The notes beneath the pieces were generated by a model, which searched no databases, had not been told where the DNA came from, and was given only the letters and a program-made list of their open reading frames with translations. Shown here piece after piece: positions 1-8,727 of a DNA stretch of 64,000 nt; the first letter of the stretch is position 1, and every line of letters starts with the position of its first letter. Source of the stretch: Ottelia alismoides (lineage: Eukaryota > Streptophyta > Magnoliopsida > Alismatales > Hydrocharitaceae); the NCBI GenBank assembly GCA_037367405.1, contig JAZKJV010002332.1, positions 655,679 to 719,678 on the forward strand, read 5' to 3'. Both the position numbers and the translations under genes were made by a program.

Positions 1-497
1 TCCCAATAGTCAAATAAGAAACTTAATGATAAATCCCTGAAGTAGATAGTGTAAAATTGATCTTGTACTTAGGGTTTAATCTGGGTCTTCCAGTATGTAG
101 GATTTACAGGTATTAGGAATACCTGAGGGTGATGTGGTCATAAACGATTATATAACCATGACACTTCCATCATAGGGATTGATGAAACAGGTCAGGATTT
201 TAGTGACTCCTCTCAGTAGAGAAGTAATCTGATCTTGGTCCAAATATCGGACATTGATCTGAATGTGATTCAGATGCAATGAGGAGATCAGATCTGCGGC
301 GTTGATTTAATCAAGCATCTATGGGAGGTCCACAACATCTGGATTTGAGATGTGATCTCAATATCCAAATCACTATACGTGGAACAATACAATCGCCTTG
401 TCCTTATCTCCAAGTATCCAAAGAGAAAGCGCATTATCCATGAAAGAGTTCATGATAATTTCATTGTTGATATATGTATCCGAGCATTTATAAAATG

Positions 498-811
498 GAT
501 AATTAAATGTGATTTAATTATCATGAATAATATGAATTTGATTCATATTATATGGAGAGTTATCTAAGATAATTAAATGTTCTTTAATTATCAAAGATGT
601 GAATAATGTGAATGTGATTCATATTATTTGCGCACATCAGAATAGAGATCCAAGATGATTAAATGTGATTTAATTATCATGGATATGAATAATGTGGATA
701 GCATTATCCTTATTAATCATATATATTATAGATGTAATTTATAATATATAAGAGTGAGCAATTTGTAATTTACATTTGTTAATTAAATGTTGATGTGAAT
801 TTGATTCACAT
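498..811. repeat. array of short tri-loop hairpins in copia LTR
   Basis: Seven inverted repeats lie in about 315 bases. The clearest have 11-nt perfect arms and a 3-base loop: 498-508/512-522 (loop GTG) and 527-537/541-551 (loop TTG). Others are 568-577/583-592, 602-613/617-628 (one mismatch), about 654-680, 721-730/740-749 and 793-800/804-811 (loop TTG). The same series recurs near 25560-25960 and, less well, near 27720-28030. The function is unknown. Confidence 0.8.
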
Positions 812-977
812 TGGACAGTTAATTGAAAATGTAATTCACATTTTATTTTGGATTGTGAATGTGTTTCAAAATTCTCCAATGACATGATTGCAATATTCAC
901 AAAATAATTATGAATTATTTTTGTTGAATAAATTATGACAAGTGTTGTTGTAAATCTTGGAGATTTCCATGAAATAA

Positions 978-1007
978 TGTAATCTCATGAGATCTCATGA
1001 GATTACA
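978..1007. repeat. perfect 30-bp palindrome in copia LTR
   Basis: These 30 bases equal their own reverse complement. The core is CTCATGAG repeated on either side of a central AGATCT, flanked by TGTAAT and ATTACA. The identical palindrome is at 26045-26074 in the right LTR. The older LTR fragment keeps only the first half (near 28133). Confidence 0.95.
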
Positions 1008-1270
1008 TGAGATTGCGACCAAATCCCATATTATGGAAGGAGTCAATCTTCATTCCATAATCTCCATGTTTGATTGATTTAATTTGGCATTAAATCATAT
1101 TGATTTATCAATATAGATTTAATCTAAATTAAATTAATTGTTGTTGGTCTTTACCAATAAAATCTTAGCCATTAAAAGAAACACAAATCCATGGATCTAT
1201 GGATTGAGATCCATGGATCCTAGAATAGAAGGGCACCTCTTTCTCTTCATATGTTAATGAGAACATAAGG

Positions 1271-1323
1271 CTCTCTCTCTCTCCCTTTCTCTATACACGC
1301 CATTTCTCTCTCTCTCTCTCTCT
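1271..1323 (+). repeat. CT-rich microsatellite in copia LTR
   Basis: Runs of CT dinucleotides are interrupted by a short unique stretch. Equivalent tracts lie at about 26365-26400 and 28487-28548 in the other copia LTR copies. A pyrimidine-rich tract of this kind upstream of a transcribed LTR region is plausible as a leader element, but that is inference. Confidence 0.85.
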
Positions 1324-1519
1324 TATATGGCCGTCCATAATAGATGCCCTAGAGAGAGTGTCCATTACCGCATCATCGTTGTTATGCTGCCAGACTGTTT
1401 GCTCATGGATCTCCGTCTCCTTTGGTGTACCTCGCTCGTGAAGAAGACATCGGATCTCGTGTGTCAAGATCAGGAGATCCGCCGCTTAAATCATCAATGT
1501 GGATTGCGAGGAGTACGTG

Positions 1520-2908
1520 GATAATGTTATCCACATTATCCATATTATCCATATTAAATTACTATCCTAACCAAGAACCTTGTGATTGTCATTCAATCAA
1601 TTAGTGAAATTAAATGGTTTAACTTCCTGGAATAATTATGGATAAATATTTGTGAAATATCTGATGATAATTATTTTCTTAAATGACATTTCCTTAACCA
1701 ATAATTGATTAAATATGATCTAGATCACAATTGGTTACACAATCTACTTTCCAAAAAACAAAGTTGCTTGAATAGGATCGGGGATTTATTTAGCAAATCT
1801 CCTTATAATGTTAATCAAAAGTGTATGATTATTATTATATATAGTATAATTTCGGTTGAAGAACCGATTATCATCTCAAGTACAAAATTATCAATTTGGC
1901 ATTATCCTTTCCTGAGGTGGATATGGTGTCTAATCGGGGAGTGTTGGGGTAGCAGGTTGCACCGTGTGTGGTCTGTCTCACTCCCGTCGGTATTGGCCAT
2001 GACAACATGTAGGGACTCGATAATGCAGGAGAGATCATGGTGTATTTTTTCTAATTATTAAATTCAAAATAATACATATTTTAAATAATACCATAATTCA
2101 AGTAACAATTAAAAATGTTTGTTGTATATTAATTATATCATTAATTTAATATGATTAGATTGATTGGAATCCAATTAAAATAAAGACACTCTATTATGAA
2201 TACATGTGTTATTTCCCATAGAAGGATTAATTATGTGAATATGATTCATGATAATTAATTAGAATTTGAATATGATATGGAGGATGACATAAGTGACATC
2301 CATGATCTCCCATCATGGCGAAGGGTTCTGTCGCTAGGGATTGTATGTAGGAGACGCACGTCCGAAGTGATAGCTCCTATATGCAAGCGCATCTGGATCG
2401 GGCTCTTTGCTTCTCGAAATAGTAAGGTCGTATGTGTAGTGACCCAATGTCGTGTCCTCATATTATTGGGACGATATTGGATTGTGCATAGCGAGTGCTA
2501 ATCCTGTTGACAGTTGGTTCAATTAATGATGGGTCAACATCACCTTAGGGGTGATGGGCTCGGGTGTTAAAGACCGAATTGTGAATGCAAGTTGGACTTG
2601 CAAGGCAGAATGTGTTCCCACTTCTTTTTATCTGAGTTACAGGTTCTCATATTATTGGGATGTGACAAACATAAGGAAGGATATCCCGGATCTTGCTAAG
2701 ATATAATGGTAATAAAATCTTTTACATTGAAAGTGATTAAGGGAATGAACTTTCATTGTTAACAAGGCAAGACAACTTTGAAGTAAAAATTCCTAAATCA
2801 AAGTAAAGTATATATTTACATACTTTCATGCAAATTATCTTATTTTAGATAACCCTTCATTAAATCTACTCAATATTATACTCAATAATAACCGGTAAAA
2901 TATCATGG
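1520..2908. other. unassigned AT-rich sequence between copia LTR and E1
   Basis: I recognise no gene in this stretch. By position it should be the 5' internal part of the copia element, but I found no primer-binding site and no gag motif. A more GC-balanced block lies at about 2290-2660 and contains two direct copies of a CTCATATTATTGGGA motif (near 2458 and 2646). Open frames of 60-118 codons here lack any recognisable motif and overlap on both strands. Confidence 0.5.
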
Positions 2909-2913
2909 ATCAG
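2909..2913. repeat. target-site duplication of E1, left copy (ATCAG)
   Basis: The five bases ATCAG immediately precede the LTR start TGATGACC and recur exactly at 20766-20770 after the LTR end TTCATCA. A 5-bp duplication is normal for Ty3/gypsy integration. Outside the duplications, the flanking sequence should be the interrupted copia element. Confidence 0.92.
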
Positions 2914-5900
2914 TGATGACCATAAAAAGCCGAGCGAGCGAGGTAAATCAGGTGTATCTCAAGCGGTTGTTACGACCTCAATCACTCGGGTGGTCGATCG
3001 AGAAAAAGAGACCACCAAATAGAATTAAATCAACTCAAAATCAAATAGCGGTCCTGCTATTAGTTTAACCTGGTATAGCGACCAGGGTCGAACACAAGGA
3101 GCACGTGATGGCCTTGCAGCCTACGAAGTAGTCAAAAATAAACTAAAATAAAATAAAAGATGTTTTTGGTGGATTTTTAGTCTTTTTATATTTTTTTGGA
3201 TTTTTGGTTAATTAAGGAAATAAAGAAAACAAGAAAACAAGCCAACACAACAATTTATTTAATGCCTCAAAAATCAACCAAAAATTCAAATAAAAATGTT
3301 TTTATGTATTTTATGTTTTTTACTGTTTTTGGTTAATTCTTAGTAATTTTCTGATTTTTATTTAATTTTTTAATAATAGAACAATGCAAGAAAATAGAGG
3401 CACTATCTAGTCAGGAGTAAAAGGCCAATTTAAAATGCAAAAGGGCCTTTTTAGCTCCTGGAAGAATTTTCCTATAAACTAGAAAATTTAAGGAAAATTT
3501 GGGTACTGGATTTATGATTTTTGGATTTTTAAATTGTTTATTAGAATTTTTGTAAAATTTTAGGTGTTTTGTAATTTTTATGAGTTTTATATAATAAAAA
3601 TGGCCAAAATTGGTCAGAAAATCAAACACAACAAAAGAAACAGTAGGTAATTTTTTTTGTAATTTTTAGATAAGTTTTAATATTTTTTTGAATTTTTAAA
3701 CTAGACAGTAAATAAAATGGCTGTTTTTGATTTTTTTAAAAATATCAAATAAAAATAAAAATGTCTCCAAAAATTCTAGAAAATTTTACACCATGGCAGG
3801 AGCCATGTGTCCAATTTTCATGGAATTTGGAGTAAGTTTGATATTTTATTCAAAAATAAAACCTAGGTACAGTGCATAGGGACCTGTGCATAATTACTAA
3901 AAGTTCTGGGGGGTCCGGTGCAAAATTATCAAGAGATCACGTGCGCGGCACGTGTCTGGGGCACTTAGGGACCTATATGCAATAAAAACAAGTTCCTTGG
4001 ACTAAATAATAATAGGTATTAAAAGTCTACGGGGCTTGTTATAAAATACCCAAAAATAAGCGCACATGCGCAAATAACTCACGCACAGGGGTATAAATGC
4101 AATTTACTAAAAATATTCATTCATTTCATAACTATCTAGAACTACAGGGCTAACTATGCAAATATCCCAAAGAGGCACGTTTCGATGCACGTGCTACACC
4201 ACAAACAGGGGCATATATGTGAATAAAATAAAGCTTAGGGTCCAAAGTGCAAATATACCGAAAATAAAACAACTACGCTATGTATTTACAGGACTAAACT
4301 CGAAATAAAATAAAGAGAAGGGCCTAAGGGTAAATTACCCTTTATTAGGTCGAGGGTCGGATGGCTGCCACGCGGGGGATCGCACGGTGGAGGATGAGTG
4401 GCGCGCAACAAACGAACCCTCGTCGCGATTCGACGGCTGGGAAGGGCCCACCTAGAAGATCAAACGGCTGCAAAGCGTCGTGGGTCTGCGAAGGTGGCCT
4501 GACTCGGATCGGACGGATGAGGCGCAACCACGTGCTGGATCTGACGGTGGAGACGCGTCGTGGCTAAACCTCGCTGGATCAACGGTGGTGATCGAACCCC
4601 AAGAGATCCGGCGGTCAGTGCTACTCCGCAAATGGACGAACAGGATCACGACTGGAGCTCGGGGTCGATCGGATGGCGGAGAAGGATGGTGGACGAATTG
4701 GGCTCCGGCGAACTTCGCCGGTCTCGTGACGGCACTGGTCTCCTCCTGGAAGCTCGCTGAAGATTGGAGAAGGAAGCTGCGGGCCCTCCGCGTCTAATGG
4801 AGGCCTCCGATGACCCAACAGAGCCTGCGGAGCTCCGGCGAGGTCGGCGGAGGCGGAGCTGCTAGACCAAATGGTCCAAGCCCTCAGATGGGCTTGGATG
4901 AACCTGCAAAGTGCACCAGCAAACTCGCGGGTCGAGGGCAAACTTCCTCGACCCTGTTAGGCGTGGTGAAAGTGGACGGTGAGGCGTGGTGATCGAGCTC
5001 CGGCGAGGTGGTGGACGGAGGAGCTCGACTCCCCAGCTCCTGTGCGAGCTGGGTTGAGCGGAGGGGCGTAGAACGTGCGTGGAAGAAGGGCGGATGCGAT
5101 GATGCGAACCGATGATCGAGTGGAAGGCGAACGTGACCGGAATCGAAGGTGGTCGGCGACGGCTAAAATTGGGGGAAAATCAAAATCAAAGAAAAGGAGG
5201 AAGAACTATAGCTACCTGAGTGAAGGGATCGATTGGGATGAGCTTGGGCAGCTCTGGGTCCTTGCCTCGAGGACCGTCGTCGTCCGAGGCTCTGGCTCCT
5301 GCTTTGGGCGGAGCACGGCGGAGCAAACTCGCCGGATCAGTGGTTCAGACGTCTCCTCCTCGCTGCGACAATGCCCTGAGCGAGCTGTCACTCTCACTAA
5401 GGCACTGGAGGTCACTGGGTGGTCGGCGAATGATCCAAAGATGCTGAATGAGGTGGCGGAGCTCGAGATTTATATGGGTGCAGGTCCGGCAAGACTTGAT
5501 CAGGTAGGGCAATGTGGAGCGCGGACCCCGAGGCGGGTGTGCCGATGAAGATGTCGGATGTGACGTGATCGAAACGGACCCGGGGTTTCGGGGGATGGTG
5601 ATCGGATTTGGACAGAAAAAGAGGAGAAGTCGGGTCGGGTGTCCAAAACCCGTGGGAGGTGGTCCACAGGGGGGAGTTGACCGGGCGGTCAACAATCCCT
5701 GTGGACCAATGAGAAAAGGCCATTTGGAAAAGATTTGAAAAATCAAATAAAAATAGTAAATGGCCGATTTATTAAAAAGTCAAAACATGAAATATTTTTG
5801 TTTAAATATTTTCTATTTTTGGTGATTTTTAATTCATTTTTCAAAATAAAATGAGGTATTTACACTATATAGCTATGTATAGGTATTTGTACAATATGTC

Positions 5901-6627
5901 TTTTTAATTTTTGATTTTTAATTTGTTATTTTTATTCATTTTTATTCCTATTTTATATTTTATTTATTTATAGTATAAAATTAGGAATAAAAGTGTATTT
6001 TTATTTTATTTTTATTATTTATATACAAAGGTGAAATGTACAATGTATTTTTGGGTTTTTAATTTTGTTATTTTTATTTTGTTTTTGTTTTAATTGTTTC
6101 TATTTTATTTATTTACAACATAAAAAGTAGAATATATACAAATTTTATAAAAATTAATTTTATTTAGTTATAAGGTGAAATAAATATAGGTGTGGCTATG
6201 TACATGATGGATATATACAAGTGATCTATTTTTGTTTTATTTTTGATTTTTTTCTATTTTTATCTTGATTTTATATTTATGAATATATACAAGTATTTAC
6301 AAACCCATTTTATTTTATTTTTGGAGGAAAATATTTTTATTATATTTACACACATGAGCCCCTATCTCCCTCTACTTTGGCTTTTATGCAGTCAGGCCCA
6401 TGCTGAGCCCTCCCTTGGGTTTGGTTGCTCAATATTTATTCTAAATATTTCCCTCTTTTTCTTTTTTATCTTTTTTCTTTTATTTTTGCACAAAAACATG
6501 CTAATTATTACTTTTTACACCATGCATGCTTTTGGTAATTACTTATATTTACAAATATATACATGCATTTGCAAAGGTTTTTGTAGCTAAAATATAAGAA
6601 TAAAGAGTGACGAATAAGTATTCATCA
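2914..6627 (-). repeat. E1 3' LTR (Athila-like Ty3/gypsy), 3.7 kb
   Basis: This LTR is a near copy of 17005-20765. It begins TGATGACC and ends TTCATCA, so its termini form a short inverted repeat (TGATGA). Along the plus strand it has an AT-rich section (about 3120-3880), a periodic motif array (about 3880-4340), a GC- and CpG-rich island (about 4340-5720) and a second AT-rich section. Compared with the partner LTR it lacks about 36 bases near 6030 and 12 bases near 6345. Open frames on both strands in the GC island, including a 157-codon one at 5075-5548, are by-products of base composition. At 3.7 kb it is long for an Athila LTR, which is usually below 2 kb. Confidence 0.93.
3880..4340 (-). 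repeat. periodic degenerate motif array inside E1 LTR
   Basis: About ten units spaced 25-60 bases apart follow the pattern CAGGG, then a few bases, then TATGCAAAT or TGCAAAAT, then a CCC or AAATA tail. Examples start at about 3908, 3966, 4085, 4145, 4206, 4236 and 4319. The same kind of array sits in the partner LTR (about 17945-18430), in both E2 LTRs (about 34070-34540 and 48660-49130) and in E3 (about 54655-54880). It always lies next to the GC-rich island. No function is known to me. Confidence 0.65.
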
Positions 6628-6640
6628 CCCCCCTATACTT
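6628..6640 (-). promoter_or_regulatory. E1 polypurine tract (plus-strand DNA primer)
   Basis: Read on the element strand, AAGTATAGGGGGG directly abuts the 3' LTR start TGATGAAT. This is the place and composition expected for the RNase H-resistant primer of plus-strand synthesis. The same 13-base sequence recurs in the hairpin arms at 8238-8595. Confidence 0.85.
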
Positions 6641-8237
6641 AACTTTGCTAGTCCCTTAGCAAACACTTATTTGAAAAAGAAGTGAAAAAGAAGAAAGAAA
6701 AAGAAAAAGAGAAGAATGTACATGGATCAAGGTTGATTATTAAACTTGCCTTCATTAAATTGAGGTATGGAGCTTAATCAGATCTTTGGATTGTTAATGT
6801 GTCGGAACCTTATTTGGACTTAAGCCTAAAACTCAACAGCCTCTAAGTTCCACTAATCTATAATCAAGACTCCTCAATGCTCCAGATCAGAACAAGTCAT
6901 CAATCACAAACCCTGAAGACCATGAATCTTTCCTTGTCCTGTGAATGTGAGGTATAAGCTCTCCACCTCAGAAATGGCAACTTGACAACCCTCCCCAACA
7001 AGGTAACTCTATGACCTCAATCTGGCCACTCTTTCCTCGAGGAGCGGGGTATTCCCTTCTAAGTTCAAGTTCAACCGGCTCAAGAAGAGGAGGAAGAAGA
7101 GAATGGACCATGGCCAGTGTAGCCATGTATCATTGGGAGCTTGACCAGTGTAGCCAAGTCTCCCTGCTGCAAGCTACATAAGGTAGGACATGGATCTCAA
7201 GCTTTGCTTATTGCACTCTATATACATACTCCGGTGGGATTATCATTTTCTCTCAGACCCACCACTTTTTTGGAGTTATTTTCTTTTTGCATTTTTTTTC
7301 AAGTGCATCTATACAACATATACATGTGCAACATACATACAAGGAGTTTTTCCTCTTGAGCCAGTAGACTATCCCTCTTTTGAAGCTTTATTGCAACCCA
7401 CAACTCCCGTCGTTAGACCTCATGACAACCAGACCAAGTTGAGACACACTTCCTTCACTAAAAGAAGAAGAGAGGTTCCGCCTAGAAGTACTACCCTCAT
7501 ATGCTACCCCAAGTTAAGGAAGACTGCCTCCTCACCACCTCATCCGTAGATAGCTCGGTGCAAAGTGTTGATGCCCAAGTAAAGACATTGTCTATATGAG
7601 TCATGTGTTGTTGTTAAGTGCTCTACTTAGGCTCATTGAGATGACATGTGATCATAGCCTAGTGGACTCAAAGAATTAAGTCACCATGGACCTGAAAAGC
7701 CTTAAACCTAAGACATATAAGGTTTCTCTTAGAAATTAGGTGGATTAAGATCTTAATCAAGCTCCATTTCCCAATTTAATTCTAGGCTAGTTTAAATGTC
7801 AACTATCATCCAGAAAAACTATATACATATGTACAAAAGATGCTATTTACACAAATTTTACAAACATGCAAAATTTTTGAAAAATGTTTTGAAATCATGA
7901 ATGGATGATGCATGAAGTGCAAGTTTTGCAAAAGGTATTTACACACATTTACACAAGATTTTTGCAAACTTTTGATTTTCAAAACATTTTGGAAAAATTT
8001 TGTACTATATACATAATTTTGATACAAAAATATTTACACAAGCTTTACACAAAAGATTTTTGAAATCATTTTTACAAAAATAATTTGTACACTAGCTATT
8101 TATGTGCAAATAAAAGAATGTTTATGTACATGAAAAATTTTTAATTTTTGTGATTTTTAGGGTTTTTAGCCATTTTTATTTATTAACACACTCACACAAA
8201 GTACGAGTTATGGCTAAAGTATATATGAAATATATAC
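6641..8237 (-). other. E1 non-coding spacer between pol and 3' LTR
   Basis: There is no convincing reading frame and no envelope-like gene here, although Athila elements often have one in this position. Two blocks are shared with E2 and E3, and one of them with E4: GGCTCAAGAAGAGG with its flanks near 7040-7100, and CCTCTTGAGCCAGTAGACT with its flanks at 7341-7402. The first contains a partial reverse complement of the second, so long-range pairing is possible. The rest, from about 7800, is AT-rich with many repeats of TTTACA and TTTGCAAA. Confidence 0.7.
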
Positions 8238-8595
8238 ACCCCCCCTATACTTAGCTCGAACGATGTCCTCAGAGTCAAGAGCGATGGAGAAGACATAACT
8301 CGTGCTAGGTATAGGGAAGTGAAAAGGAAGGCTATATACAAAGACGAATGAATGAATAGAAGGTCAAAAGACTATCGCCTTTTCCCCCTATACTTAGGAT
8401 CAAGTAATCCTAAGTATAGCAGGTTGTACACAAAGGGAAAACCGAGTGGAGAATGTACAGGGTCTACCCCCCCTATACATAGGGTAAAATATCCCTAAGT
8501 ATAGGCAGCAAAAACAGGGGTAGACAGAAACAAAAGAAATACCCAAAGGTCCTACATCCTCCCTATACTTAGGGTAAAGTACACCCTAAGTATAG
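8238..8595 (-). repeat. array of PPT-like hairpins in E1 3' spacer
   Basis: There are four hairpins. Two have perfect 13-nt arms: 8388-8400/8407-8419 with a 6-base loop and 8563-8575/8583-8595 with a 7-base loop. One has a single mismatch (8472-8484/8493-8505), and one has widely spaced arms (about 8245 with about 8302). On the element strand each ends in CTAAGTATAG followed by three to eight G residues, which resembles the true polypurine tract at 6628-6640. Comparable arrays are in E2, E3 and E4. Confidence 0.88.
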
Positions 8596-8727
8596 CATAA
8601 TCAAAAGATGAAGAAAGGGATGTGGGACTAAAGAATGTGATGATATGGACATCTGGATCTATACAAGTCGGAAGATCAGTGAGAATCAGGCATGAGATGC
8701 AATAGATGTGAGTCAAAAGACAACATC

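Larger units (their letters stand above)
1..1519 (+). repeat. Ty1/copia LTR, left copy, cut by window edge
   Basis: Base 1 corresponds to base 25068 of the complete copia LTR at 24286-26883, so about 780 bases of this LTR lie to the left of the window. The match runs to about 1519, where the left copy changes to other sequence while the right copy continues for about 290 more bases. The left LTR has therefore lost its 3' end, or the junction has rearranged. Inside are an AT-rich block of short hairpins (498-811), a perfect 30-bp palindrome (978-1007), a CT microsatellite (1271-1323) and a conserved stretch starting ATGGCCGTCC at 1327. I read this as the 5' LTR of the copia element whose internal part resumes at 20771. 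Short open frames here are not credible genes. Confidence 0.85.

Noticed and set aside
352..567. Short frame in the copia LTR at the left edge
   Set aside because: It crosses the hairpin series and differs in the other LTR copies; no motif.
1327..1604. ATG-started frames MAVHNRCPRES and overlapping one in the copia LTR
   Set aside because: The surrounding DNA is conserved between LTR copies, but the frame is not: the copy at 26402 has indels and an early stop.
5075..5548. 157-codon plus-strand open frame
   Set aside because: It lies inside the E1 LTR GC island, runs against the element, overlaps open frames on the other strand, and its counterpart in the other LTR is changed in frame and shortened.
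6243..6590. 115-codon phenylalanine-rich frame, also at 20369-20728
   Set aside because: Made of TTT/TTA-rich LTR sequence and running against the element's sense; its presence in both LTRs reflects LTR identity only.
8238..8595. Regular repeats with spacers that could suggest a CRISPR array
   Set aside because: The units are inverted repeats with short loops, irregular spacing and sequence tied to the polypurine tract, in plant retrotransposon DNA without cas genes.
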